From contig DATFOC010000067.1 of NCBI GenBank assembly GCA_035265935.1, positions 1 to 16,258 on the forward strand: a DNA stretch of 16,258 bases, read 5' to 3'. The position numbers were made by a program, and so were the translations under genes. How positions within the stretch are numbered: the stretch's first letter is position 1; each line of letters opens with the position of its first letter. This document shows positions 1 through 7,327 of this stretch, piece after piece. The DNA is from JACDAN01 sp035265935 (GTDB taxonomy: Bacteria; Actinomycetota; Thermoleophilia; Gaiellales; Gaiellaceae). The notes below the pieces were generated by a model. The model ran no database searches. It was given only the letters and a program-made list of their open reading frames with translations, and was not told the origin of the DNA.

Positions 1-56
1 GCGCGACGTTCCTGGTCGACGGCGGCCTGACCGCCGCCTACGTCACTCCGGAATAG
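1..56 (+). CDS. Short-chain dehydrogenase/reductase, C-terminal end only
   Basis: Only the last 17 codons are present; the gene enters from the left edge. Frame 3 reads ATFLVDGGLTAAYVTPE and then TAG at 54-56. The pattern hydrophobic-x-VDGG-x-x-A is the usual C-terminus of classical SDR (Rossmann-fold, NAD(P)H-dependent) oxidoreductases, where this strand lies near the cofactor and the tetramer interface. The substrate cannot be told from this fragment. The stop lies inside the 3' end of the convergent quinone oxidoreductase gene, giving a 14-base tail-to-tail overlap (43-56). Assignment to the family is likely but rests on a short segment. Confidence 0.6.
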   Translation, partial: ATFLVDGGLTAAYVTPE

Positions 57-1002
57 CGAGCACGACCTTGCCGAAATGCTCGCCTGCCTCCATGCGCTCG
101 TGGGCGGCGCGCGCCTCGGCGAGCGGGTAGACGGAGTCCACGACCGGCTTCGCCTTGCCGCTCCTGACGAGCTCGAAAGCGCCCTCGAAGTCCTCCTTCG
201 TGCCCATCGTCGAGCCGAGGATCGTCAGCTGCTTCCACCAGACGCGGTGGAGCGCGGCCTTCGGGTTCGGCCCGCTCGTCGCCCCGCACACCGCGATCCG
301 GCCGTGTGCCCGGACAGCCTGGAGTGAAGTCTGCCACGTCGCCTCGCCCACGTGCTCGACGACGACGTCGGCGCCGGCCCCGCCGGTGGCTTCGCGGACC
401 GCCTCGAGCACGTCGCCTGTCTTGTGGTTGACGACCGCCTCCGCCCCGAGCCCGCGGGCGAGCTCCACCTTGGCGTCGCTCGACGAGGTCGCCACGACCC
501 GCGCGCCGAGCCCCCGCGCGAGCACGATCGAGGCCGTTCCGATCCCGCTCCCGGCTCCCCAGACGAGCACCCACTCGCCCTCGCGCAGCCCGGCGCGCGT
601 GACGAGCATCCGGTAGGCGGTCTCGAAGACGAGCGGGAACGCGGCGGCCTCTTCGAAGGAAAGCTGGTCGGGAATGGGGTAGACGTTCGACTCCGGCACC
701 GCGACCAGCTCCGCGTGCGTGCCGTCCATGTGCTCGCCGACGACGCTGATCCGGTCGCCGTGCTCGATCCCCGGGTTGATGACGACGCGGCGGCCCTCGG
801 GATCCAGCCCCGCGCCGTCGGCCCCGAGAATCCGCGGCTTCGGAACCGACGGAAGGCCCGCCCGCACCCAGAGGTCGAGCCGGTTCAGCGAGGCAGCCCG
901 TAGCTGGATCAGCACCTCGCCCGGGCCGGGCTCCGGGTCGGGCGCATCCTCGTAGCGCAGGACCTCGGGACCCCCGTCCTCGTGGATCCGGATCGCCTTC
1001 AT
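43..1002 (-). CDS. Zinc-independent quinone oxidoreductase / MDR-family alcohol dehydrogenase-like protein
   Basis: A 319-residue member of the medium-chain dehydrogenase/reductase superfamily, expected to use NADPH to reduce quinones, enals or similar carbonyl compounds in the cytoplasm. The N-terminal GroES-like domain starts MKAIRIHEDGGPEVLRYED and contains the LNRLDLWVRAG segment typical of quinone oxidoreductases. The nucleotide-binding motif VWGAGSGIG lies near residue 150, and the C-terminus (HFGKVVLAIPE) is the usual family ending. The catalytic and structural zinc cysteine clusters of zinc alcohol dehydrogenases are absent, which argues for the QOR branch. The ATG at 1000-1002 was chosen because the family begins at MKAI and a TAGCAT box lies 8 bases upstream; the open frame extends to 1179 but that part is unlike the family. 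Divergent from queG. The exact substrate is unknown. Confidence 0.88.
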   Translation of the reverse strand: MKAIRIHEDGGPEVLRYEDAPDPEPGPGEVLIQLRAASLNRLDLWVRAGLPSVPKPRILGADGAGLDPEGRRVVINPGIEHGDRISVVGEHMDGTHAELVAVPESNVYPIPDQLSFEEAAAFPLVFETAYRMLVTRAGLREGEWVLVWGAGSGIGTASIVLARGLGARVVATSSSDAKVELARGLGAEAVVNHKTGDVLEAVREATGGAGADVVVEHVGEATWQTSLQAVRAHGRIAVCGATSGPNPKAALHRVWWKQLTILGSTMGTKEDFEGAFELVRSGKAKPVVDSVYPLAEARAAHERMEAGEHFGKVVLAIPE

Positions 1003-1010
1003 CGGGAGCG

Positions 1011-1016
1011 ATGCTA
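1011..1016 (-). promoter_or_regulatory. Candidate -10 box for the quinone oxidoreductase, leaderless start
   Basis: On the minus strand TAGCAT fits the actinobacterial TANNNT -10 consensus. It ends 8 bases before the ATG, so transcription would begin at or very near the start codon. No Shine-Dalgarno is visible in the intervening CGCTCCCG and no good -35 is seen. Confidence 0.4.
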
Positions 1017-1123
1017 GGGAACCTCGCGTTACTGGGGCGCTGGTGGGTGTGTGCAGGCCCGGAGGGCAAAGTGCTTCCAGCACAGACCCGGAGAGGCCTG
1101 TGCAGCCAGCGGCGTCAGGCGGT

Positions 1124-1142
1124 GGCGGAGCCGGGCTCCGCC
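1124..1142. repeat. Perfect 8-bp inverted repeat, 3-base loop
   Basis: GGCGGAGC (1124-1131) and GCTCCGCC (1135-1142) are exact reverse complements around CGG. There is no T-run on either side, so it is not an ordinary intrinsic terminator. It lies about 45 bases upstream of the queG start and could be an RNA hairpin or a protein-binding dyad. Confidence 0.5.
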
Positions 1143-1174
1143 CGGCAGACGTGCCGCCGCCCAGAAGCGCGAGG

Positions 1175-1180
1175 CACAAT
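1175..1180 (+). promoter_or_regulatory. Candidate -10 box for queG, leaderless start
   Basis: CACAAT (one mismatch from TATAAT beyond the weak third position) ends 7 bases before the ATG at 1188. No Shine-Dalgarno lies in the gap. The arrangement matches the other boxes in this window placed 6-9 bases from start codons. The -35 region is weak. Confidence 0.3.
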
Positions 1181-1187
1181 CAACGAC

Positions 1188-2189
1188 ATGACGGCCGCTG
1201 AACTCGAACGGTTGGCCGGCGAGCTCGGGATCGACGCGATTGGCGCGGCCCCGGCGGAGCCCTATACCGACACCGAGCGCCACATTGCCGAACGCGGCGA
1301 GCGTGGCCTCTTCGCCGACCTGAAGTTCACGATGGCCCAGCCGGAAGTGTCCTGCCACCCGGAGACGCTGCTCCCGGGCGCCCGGACCGTCGTGTCCGCC
1401 GCCCTCTGCTACTACGCAGACGGCCCCGAGCTCGAGCCGGGAGACGGACGCCTGCCGCGCTATACGTGGACCGACGTCTACGCCCGGCTCCGCGAGCGGC
1501 TCGACGATCTCGGGCGCCGTCTTGGCGGCGACTACCGAGTCCTCGTCGACGCGAACCAGCATGTTGACAGGGAGGCGGCATCCCGCTCCGGCGTCGGCTT
1601 CTACGGCAAGAACACGATGCTGATCACGCGGCGGCACGGCTCCTGGGTCGTGCTCGGGACACTCGTGACGACCGCTGCTCTCGAGCGGACGCCGCCGCTC
1701 GGCCTCGACTGCGGGTCCTGCCGCCTCTGCATCGACGCCTGTCCGACGGGCGCGCTCGACGAGCCGGGGGTCCTGGACACCAATGCCTGCCTCTCCTACT
1801 GGACGCAGTCGCGCCACTCCATCCCCGAGCCGGTCCGCATGGCGCTCGAGGACCGGGTCTACGGCTGCGACATCTGCCAGGACGTCTGCCCGTGGAACCG
1901 CGGAGTCGAGAAGCGCCGCGCCGGCCCGACGCCGATAGGAGCCGAATCGCACGTCTCGCTCATCGACTGGCTTGAGGCCGAGGATGCCGACCTGCGCATG
2001 CGCTACGAGCGGCTCTTCGTCCCGCGCAACGATCCCCGCTACCTGCGCCGGAACGCGCTCGTCGCGCTGGGGAACAGCGGCAGGCCCGAGCTCCGCGGGC
2101 ACGCGAAGCGCTACGCGGGCTCGGACGACGACTTGCTCCGCGAGCATGCCGAATGGGCGCTCGCCCGCCTCGAGGAACGGAATCCGTAG
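1188..2189 (+). CDS. queG: Epoxyqueuosine reductase QueG
   Basis: A 333-residue protein expected to catalyse the last step of queuosine synthesis, reduction of epoxyqueuosine to queuosine at position 34 of GUN-anticodon tRNAs, using cobalamin and two 4Fe-4S clusters in the cytoplasm. The DUF1730-type N-terminal domain carries Asp121 (VLVDANQHVDREAA) and SGVGFYGKNTMLI. The eight cluster cysteines are all present: C175, C178, C181, C185 (CGSCRLCIDACP), C201, and C227, C230, C234 (GCDICQDVCP). The tail (about 280-330) is a HEAT-like repeat, RRNALVALGNSG, as in long QueG forms. The ATG at 1188 starts the conserved part; a longer frame from 1011 has no family-like sequence. The sensor kinase gene follows within a few bases. 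The rest of the queuosine pathway is not in the window. Confidence 0.95.
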   Translation: MTAAELERLAGELGIDAIGAAPAEPYTDTERHIAERGERGLFADLKFTMAQPEVSCHPETLLPGARTVVSAALCYYADGPELEPGDGRLPRYTWTDVYARLRERLDDLGRRLGGDYRVLVDANQHVDREAASRSGVGFYGKNTMLITRRHGSWVVLGTLVTTAALERTPPLGLDCGSCRLCIDACPTGALDEPGVLDTNACLSYWTQSRHSIPEPVRMALEDRVYGCDICQDVCPWNRGVEKRRAGPTPIGAESHVSLIDWLEAEDADLRMRYERLFVPRNDPRYLRRNALVALGNSGRPELRGHAKRYAGSDDDLLREHAEWALARLEERNP

Positions 2190-2193
2190 CCCC

Positions 2194-3987
2194 GTGAACA
2201 TAGACGCGAGCCGACGGTCTCGGACCGAGGTCTGGATGGCGTGGGTGCGGCTCCTTGCCGTGCCGTTCGCGGTCCTGGAAGTCGGGCTGCTCAAGGACGA
2301 CTACCCGCCCGGGTATGAGCGGTGGGCGTGGGCCCTCACGACGCTTCTCGCCATCGCCGCCGGCGTCCTGCTCTGGCTTGCGTACCGCGTGCCGTCCAGA
2401 AGGGCGTGGCGCCGGATCGGCTTCGGCGCGCTCCTCTTCGACACCGTCGTCGTCTACGGGTACGTCCTCGTCTACTCGTTCGAGCCGGGGACACCGATCC
2501 GGCAGCTGGTCTTCATCCCGCTGATCGAGGCCGCGCTCCGCTACGGGATCGTCGGCGCCTTCGCGATGTCCGCCGTCTCGGCCTGCCTGCTCGCATTCAC
2601 CGAATGGTGGAGGGAGGACCGCTTCCCGCCGCAGGAGTTCGACGTCGACCGGATTTTTCTGCCCGTCGGCGTGCAGCTGATCCTGGGCCTGGTCGTCGGC
2701 TCGCTGGTGGAGCGACTGCGCGACGAGCGACGAGGAGCGCGGGCCCGTGTGGCCGAGGCTGAGACGCTGCGGGACGAGCTCGGTCGCCGCGCGGACATCC
2801 TCGACGCGACCAACCGGGCCGCGCGTGCGCTCGGATCCTCCCTCGACCTGAACCAGGCGTTCGCGGCGTTCATCAGGGAGCTGCGAGGGCTGATCGCGTT
2901 CGAGCGGACCGCCATCGTCCTCCTCGAGGACGGACGCCTGCGCGTGTTCGCAGCGGCCGGCGAGGGGGTCGACAGCGTCTTTCCGCCTGGAACGGTTGCG
3001 TCGGTCGAGGGCTCGGTCGTCGAGGACGTCGTGGACGGCGGACGCACGATCTATCGCGACGACATGTCGGAGCCCACGTATGCCGAGGAGGCCGACTTCC
3101 TCGCCCTCGGGCTCCGCTCGCGCGTCGTTGCGCCCATTCTGTCCGGCGCCGCGACGATCGGGGCGATCTCCGTCGTCCGTCGAGAGCCCGGTGCGTTCAG
3201 CGACGGTGAGATCGAGCTCCTCGGCCTGCTCGGGCGTCTCGTCGGCAGCGCGATCCAGAACATCCGCGCCTACGAGGCCGAGCGGACGACGGTCGAGGAG
3301 CTTCGCAGGCTCTCCGCGCTCCGCGCCGACTTCGTGTCGCTCGTCTCGCACGAGCTGAGGAGCCCGATGGCGTCGGTCATCGGCTCCGCGCGAACGCTCG
3401 AGCAGCGGTGGCGCGAGCTGTCGCCCGATCAGCGCGAGTCGTTCCTCGCGCTGATCGCGCACGAAACCTCGCGACTGGCGGAGCTGATCGGCGACGTCCT
3501 CGACACCTCGAGGATCGAATCTGGCACCTTCAGCTACTCGTTCGAGGACGTCGACCTGGCGCGGCTCGTGCGGGACTCGGCGGCGGCGGCGGAGCACGGA
3601 CAGGACGAAGTGACGGTCGAAGCCGTCGTCCGGGAACCGCTGCCGGCGGTCCGGGGCGACCGCGACCGCCTCCGGCAAGTGCTCGTGAACCTGATCGACA
3701 ACGCCGTCAAGTACTCGCCGCCCGGCGACCGGGTCAGGGTCGAAGCCGAACAGTCAGACGGCCGCGTGGTCATCGAGGTTCGCGACCGTGGCCCGGGGAT
3801 CTCGCCAGACGACCAGAGGCTGATCTTCGAGAGGTTCGGCCGGGCCAACGTGGCCGAGCACGCGAAGCCTGGGACCGGCCTGGGCCTGTTCATCGCGCGC
3901 TCGATCGCCGAAGCGCACGGCGGGGCACTCGAGGTTCGCTCCGCGCCCGGCCGCGGCGCGACCTTCAGGCTCTCCCTGCCGCTCTGA
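2194..3987 (+). CDS. Membrane-bound sensor histidine kinase with GAF domain
   Basis: A 597-residue two-component sensor kinase. From the GTG at 2194: about five hydrophobic membrane segments (roughly residues 16-33, 44-64, 75-95, 105-135 and 155-173), a short helical linker (about 173-205), a GAF-type sensory domain (about 205-360), the HisKA domain with phospho-acceptor His386 in SLVSHELRSPMASV, and an HATPase_c domain with N-box Asn499 (NLIDNAVKYSPPGD), G1 DRGPGIS from 531, and G2 GTGLGLFIARS from 560. It therefore looks catalytically complete. The signal is unknown. No response regulator lies beside it, so it appears orphan, although its short gap to queG suggests cotranscription. Start choice is uncertain: GTG 2194 lies 4 bases after the queG stop, while ATG 2236 has GAGG five bases upstream and would remove 14 residues without touching a domain. 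Confidence 0.93.
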   Translation: MNIDASRRSRTEVWMAWVRLLAVPFAVLEVGLLKDDYPPGYERWAWALTTLLAIAAGVLLWLAYRVPSRRAWRRIGFGALLFDTVVVYGYVLVYSFEPGTPIRQLVFIPLIEAALRYGIVGAFAMSAVSACLLAFTEWWREDRFPPQEFDVDRIFLPVGVQLILGLVVGSLVERLRDERRGARARVAEAETLRDELGRRADILDATNRAARALGSSLDLNQAFAAFIRELRGLIAFERTAIVLLEDGRLRVFAAAGEGVDSVFPPGTVASVEGSVVEDVVDGGRTIYRDDMSEPTYAEEADFLALGLRSRVVAPILSGAATIGAISVVRREPGAFSDGEIELLGLLGRLVGSAIQNIRAYEAERTTVEELRRLSALRADFVSLVSHELRSPMASVIGSARTLEQRWRELSPDQRESFLALIAHETSRLAELIGDVLDTSRIESGTFSYSFEDVDLARLVRDSAAAAEHGQDEVTVEAVVREPLPAVRGDRDRLRQVLVNLIDNAVKYSPPGDRVRVEAEQSDGRVVIEVRDRGPGISPDDQRLIFERFGRANVAEHAKPGTGLGLFIARSIAEAHGGALEVRSAPGRGATFRLSLPL

Positions 3988-4004
3988 CGCGGGAGCGCCC
4001 GCGT
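3987..4004 (+). terminator. Hairpin after the histidine kinase, possible terminator
   Basis: ACGCGGG (3987-3993), loop AGCG, CCCGCGT (3998-4004): a perfect 7-bp GC-rich stem starting on the last base of the kinase stop codon. It lacks a downstream T-tract, so termination would be of the weak type often proposed in actinobacteria. Confidence 0.4.
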
Positions 4005-4063
4005 GATAGCGCGGCCGTCGACCGCTGATATCACGCCGAGTCCGCGAAAAACCGCATGACCAA

Positions 4064-4076
4064 GCCAAAAATTGGC
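4064..4076. promoter_or_regulatory. Inverted repeat upstream of the ABC importer, possible operator
   Basis: GCCAA-AAA-TTGGC is a perfect 5-bp dyad in an AT-richer patch 31 bases before the binding-protein start. A second dyad, CGCAGCA (4083-4089) with TGCTGCG (4108-4114), spans the start codon and encloses the palindrome CGCATGCG. Sugar importer operons are often controlled by palindrome-binding repressors, but no regulator gene is adjacent, and no clear -35/-10 pair is visible in 3988-4106. Confidence 0.3.
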
Positions 4077-4106
4077 CCTTGACGCAGCAATGCGCATGCG
4101 GCTTCA

Positions 4107-5471
4107 ATGCTGCGCGTGTCTCGTTTCCGAATCGCCGCCGTCGCGGCCCTGGCGGCGCTGGGCCTTGCTCTGGCTACCGCCTGCGGTGGCGATTCCGGGA
4201 GTGAGGCCTCGGGGTCGATTCGCTTCCTGATCTTCGGCGACCCCGCCGAGATCAACGCCTACCGGACGCTGATCAAGTCGTTCAACGAGGAGGAGCCGGA
4301 CATCGACGTCCAGCTGGTCGAGGCCAGCGACCGCGAGGATCTGATTGCGCGGCTCTCGACGTCGATCGCCGGCGGCTCCCCGCCGGATCTCTTTCTCATG
4401 AACTACCGCTTCTACGGCCAGTTCGCCGCCCGGGACGCGCTCGAGCCGATGGCGTCATACCTCGAAGACTCCGATGTCTTCGACGAGGACGACTTCTACC
4501 CGGAGGCGCTCGACGCCTTCAGGTGGAAGGGCGAGCTGACCTGCCTCCCGCAGAACATCTCGAGCCTGATCGTCTACTACAACCGCGACCTCTTTAAGCG
4601 CTTTGGCGTGCCGCTTCCAACAGACGGTATGCGGTGGAACGAGCTCGTCTTCCGGGCGCAGCAGATGACGCGGGACAAGAACGGCCAGCCTGTGCGCGGC
4701 GCCGATCCCGACCTGCCGCAGGCGAACACGGCTCCGGCCGAGATCTACGGGCTCGGGGTCGAGCCGGAGATCATCCGGATCGCGCCGTTCGTGTGGTCGA
4801 ACGGCGCCGAGATCGTCGACGACACGGACAACCCGACGCGGTTCACACTCGACACCGTCGACGCGAAGCAGGTCGTTGAGCAGTTCTTCCAGCTCCGGAC
4901 CCTCCACGGCGTTGTCCCGACCGACCAGGACGTCGAGGCCGAGGACGACGAGAGCCGCTTCGTGAACGGCCGCCTCGCAATGCTCCTGGACTCCCGCCGG
5001 GCAGTGCCCAGCCTCCGTGAGGCGGCGGAGTTCGACTGGGACGTCGCCTCGTTGCCGTACTTCCGCGAGCCGGCGAACATCCTCCACGCGGACGCGTACT
5101 GCATGACCGAGGCGTCGGACTCGAAGGACGCCGCCTGGCGCTTCGTCGAGTATGCGCTCGGCCCTGAGGGCGCGGCCGTCGTCGCGAAAACGGGGCGCAC
5201 GGTCCCATCGCTCCGCTCCGTCGCAGAGTCGGACGCCTTCCTCGATCCGACTCAGAAACCGAAGAATTCGCAGGCATTCCTCGACGCGGTCGAGACGATC
5301 AAGCACGTGCCGACCGTCTCCACGTGGCCGGAGATCGAGGACGTCACGAACGGGCTCCTGGAGAACGGGATGTACCTCGGCCAGCCTGTCGACAAGGTGG
5401 TCGCCGAGATCGACCTGAAGACCCGCCCGCTCTTCGAGCGCGGCGAGAGCGCCGAGAGCGCCGAGCGCTAG
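4107..5471 (+). CDS. Extracellular solute-binding lipoprotein of a carbohydrate-type ABC importer
   Basis: A 454-residue family 1 extracellular solute-binding protein that would capture substrate outside the membrane and deliver it to the permeases encoded downstream. The N-terminus has arginines, a hydrophobic core (about 10-24) and a lipobox-like LATAC with Cys26 as the lipidation site. The -3 position is Ala rather than the usual Leu, so processing is likely but not textbook. The mature part begins GSIRFLIFGDPAEINAYRTL and continues with a DREDLIARLSTSIAGGSPPD segment, typical of sugar-binding proteins (LIARL...GG.PPDLF). The C-terminal lobe has the usual DAAWRFVEYALGPEGAA segment. It heads the importer operon. 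The substrate cannot be read from sequence; a sugar, oligosaccharide or glycerol-phosphate-like compound is most likely. No Shine-Dalgarno is evident. Confidence 0.92.
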   Translation: MLRVSRFRIAAVAALAALGLALATACGGDSGSEASGSIRFLIFGDPAEINAYRTLIKSFNEEEPDIDVQLVEASDREDLIARLSTSIAGGSPPDLFLMNYRFYGQFAARDALEPMASYLEDSDVFDEDDFYPEALDAFRWKGELTCLPQNISSLIVYYNRDLFKRFGVPLPTDGMRWNELVFRAQQMTRDKNGQPVRGADPDLPQANTAPAEIYGLGVEPEIIRIAPFVWSNGAEIVDDTDNPTRFTLDTVDAKQVVEQFFQLRTLHGVVPTDQDVEAEDDESRFVNGRLAMLLDSRRAVPSLREAAEFDWDVASLPYFREPANILHADAYCMTEASDSKDAAWRFVEYALGPEGAAVVAKTGRTVPSLRSVAESDAFLDPTQKPKNSQAFLDAVETIKHVPTVSTWPEIEDVTNGLLENGMYLGQPVDKVVAEIDLKTRPLFERGESAESAER

Positions 5472-5474
5472 CTC

Positions 5475-5480
5475 TACACT
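5475..5480 (+). promoter_or_regulatory. Possible internal -10 box before the first permease gene
   Basis: TACACT fits TANNNT and lies 9 bases before the GTG at 5490, in the 18-base gap after the binding-protein stop. It would permit extra, near-leaderless transcription of the permease-ATPase-permease block. There is no supporting -35. Confidence 0.22.
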
Positions 5481-5489
5481 CGGCGGCAC

Positions 5490-6326
5490 GTGAGGGCCGG
5501 CGAGCGCAAGTGGGGAGGCTGGCGACAGCCTGCCGCGATCGCGGTGGCCGTCGCCTTCCTGCTCCCGCTCTGGTTCATGGTCAGCGGGTCGCTCCGCGAG
5601 CCTGGTCTGCCGCCTCCACGCGCACCCGAGCTGATCCCGAGTCCGATCTCGACGGCGAGCTACCACGAGGCCTTCGATCTCGTCGACCTAGCGCTCTACA
5701 CGGTCAACTCGCTCATCGTCGTCGCGCTGACGGTGCCGCTCGCTGTGCTGGTGGCCTCTCTGGCGGGGTTCGGGATGCTGCTGGTGGCCGGGCGGGCACG
5801 TGTCGTGCTGGTCGTCTTCTCGTTCGCGGCGCTGATGATCCCGGTGACGGCGCTGCTCGTCCCGCGCTTCACGATGTTCCGCTGGCTCGGCCTGATCGAC
5901 ACCTGGGTGCCGCTGATCGCCCCTGCGCTGCTCGGGCTCTCGCCGTTCTACGTCCTGCTCTTCTACTGGAGCTTCCGGCGGCTTCCGCTGGAGCTTTTCG
6001 AGGCGGCCCGCCTAGAAGGGATGTCGCCGTTCGGGATGTGGCGTCGCCTCGGGATGCCGCTCGTCCGGCCGGTGACGATCGCGGTCGCCCTCCTGGCGTT
6101 CATCGCGTCGTGGGGGAACTTCCTCGAGCCGCTGGTCTATCTCTTCGACCCCGACCTCTACACGCTCCCGCTCGGCCTTCGTTCGCTGGAGACACTCGAC
6201 CGGACGAATTACCCGATGTTGCTCGCGGGCGCCGTCGTCGCGACAGCGCCGGTGGTCTTCGCCTTCATGATCGCCCAGCGGTACTTCCTCCACGAGGACC
6301 GCGGGGCCGGGTGGCTCGGACGATGA
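5490..6326 (+). CDS. ABC sugar-type permease, MalG family
   Basis: A 278-residue inner-membrane permease, one half of the translocation channel of this importer. It has about six hydrophobic segments, starting at residues 15-32 (AIAVAVAFLLPLWFMVSG) after a short cytoplasmic N-terminus. The periplasmic stretch ISTASYHEAF leads into NSLIVVALTVPLAVLVAS. The EAA loop that docks on the ATPase runs from about 171 to 190 (EAARLEGMSPFGMWRRLGMP) with the conserved Gly at 177. The C-terminal LPLGLRSL and NYPMLLAGAVVATAPVVFAF are family-typical for MalG-like proteins. The GTG start at 5490 is the earliest in frame after the upstream stop. Its stop overlaps the ATPase start in ATGA (6323-6326), indicating translational coupling. 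Confidence 0.92.
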   Translation: MRAGERKWGGWRQPAAIAVAVAFLLPLWFMVSGSLREPGLPPPRAPELIPSPISTASYHEAFDLVDLALYTVNSLIVVALTVPLAVLVASLAGFGMLLVAGRARVVLVVFSFAALMIPVTALLVPRFTMFRWLGLIDTWVPLIAPALLGLSPFYVLLFYWSFRRLPLELFEAARLEGMSPFGMWRRLGMPLVRPVTIAVALLAFIASWGNFLEPLVYLFDPDLYTLPLGLRSLETLDRTNYPMLLAGAVVATAPVVFAFMIAQRYFLHEDRGAGWLGR

Positions 6327-7327
6327 GCCGCATCGCGCTGGAAGGAGTCCGGAAGCGGTTCGGCGAGACAACCGCGCTGGACGGCGTCGATCTCGAGGCG
6401 AGGGACGGGGAGCTCCTCGTCGTGGTTGGGCCGTCCGGGTGCGGCAAGAGCACGCTGCTCCGCTGCGTGGCGGGCCTGGAGGCGGTCGACGAGGGCGCGA
6501 TCCGGATCGGCGACCGTGATGTGACGCAGCTGAGACCGGCCGCGCGCAACATCTCAATGGTCTTCCAGAGCTACGCGCTCTTCCCGCACCTGACGGTCCG
6601 CGAGAACATCGCCTTCGGGCTCGTCGTCCGCGAGGAGTCGAAGCAGGTCGTCCGGGAGCGGGTCGCGGAGGCGTCCGAGCTCGTCGGTGTCGTGGACTTC
6701 CTCGAGCGACGGCCCTATCAGCTCTCCGGCGGCGAGCGCCAGCGCGTCGCCCTCGCTCGTGCGCTCGTGCGTCGGCCAGACGCGTTCCTCCTGGACGAGC
6801 CGCTGTCGAATCTGGATGCCGGCACGCGGGTGCAGATGCGGACGGAGCTCCGCCGGCTCCACCGGGAGATCGGCTCGACGATGGTCCATGTCACGCACGA
6901 CCAGGTCGAGGCGCTGACGCTCGGAGACCGGATCGCGGTGGTCGACGCCGGCCGCGTCCGCCAGGTGGGGACGCCCGACGAGGTCTACGGCCGCCCGAAC
7001 GACCGCTTCGTCGCCGGATTCCTCGGCAGCCCGGCGATGAACTTCTTCGGCCGGGAGGCGGCGAGGCGGTTCTACGAGATCCCGAAAGGAACGGTGCTCG
7101 GAGTCCGGCCGGAGCACGTCAGGATCGGCACCCACGGCTTGCGGACGCGAGTCGACCTCGTCGAGGTGGCCGGGAGCGATGCGTACGTCCATCTCGATCG
7201 CGGGCTTGTGGCGCGTGTTCCAGCGCACTTGCGGCCCGACGAAGGCGCCAACGTAGGCGCCGCCTTCGACCGTGGTGCCGCGCATCTCTTCGACGAGGCG
7301 ACCGGCGAGCGGCGGGAGTGGCAGTGA
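6323..7327 (+). CDS. ABC transporter ATPase, MalK/UgpC/MsmK-type
   Basis: A 334-residue cytoplasmic ATPase that powers the importer. The nucleotide-binding domain is intact: Walker A GPSGCGKST (36-44), Q-loop Gln82 (VFQSYALFPH), signature LSGGERQ (134-140), Walker B FLLDEP (155-160), D-loop SNLD and switch His192 (HVTHDQ). The C-terminal TOBE-like regulatory domain is recognisable (VLGVRPEHVRI, 258-268). It is shorter than in most 360-370 residue MalK proteins, with little between GSPAMNFF (236-242) and YEIPKGTVLG. The ATG at 6323 overlaps the upstream permease stop by 4 bases. Its own stop overlaps the next permease start as GTGA. An ATPase gene between the two permease genes is less common than permease-permease order, but it makes this a dedicated rather than shared ATPase. 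Confidence 0.95.
   Translation: MSRIALEGVRKRFGETTALDGVDLEARDGELLVVVGPSGCGKSTLLRCVAGLEAVDEGAIRIGDRDVTQLRPAARNISMVFQSYALFPHLTVRENIAFGLVVREESKQVVRERVAEASELVGVVDFLERRPYQLSGGERQRVALARALVRRPDAFLLDEPLSNLDAGTRVQMRTELRRLHREIGSTMVHVTHDQVEALTLGDRIAVVDAGRVRQVGTPDEVYGRPNDRFVAGFLGSPAMNFFGREAARRFYEIPKGTVLGVRPEHVRIGTHGLRTRVDLVEVAGSDAYVHLDRGLVARVPAHLRPDEGANVGAAFDRGAAHLFDEATGERREWQ

Larger units (their letters stand above)
1003..1187. other. Divergent intergenic region with inverted repeats (quinone oxidoreductase / queG)
   Basis: This 185-base, GC-rich gap separates two divergent starts. It holds a perfect 8-bp hairpin (GGCGGAGC, loop CGG, GCTCCGCC) at 1124-1142. Upstream of that, GCACAG and CTGTGC can pair across 12 bases (about 1080-1103). 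It could be a structured leader, but I recognise no riboswitch consensus, including cobalamin and preQ1, and the minus-strand -10 box sits at its left end. Confidence 0.35.

Noticed and set aside
1050..1110. Resemblance to the SRP RNA apical loop (GGCCCGGAGGG)
   Set aside because: The conserved asymmetric loop bases and the flanking pairing of SRP RNA are missing.
1960..3678. 572-codon open frame on the minus strand opposite queG and the histidine kinase
   Set aside because: It spans two genes on the other strand, has no recognisable motif and has the Arg/Asp-rich composition of a shadow frame. The similar long minus frames at 1029-2294, 4455-5666 and 7072-8358 were rejected for the same reason.
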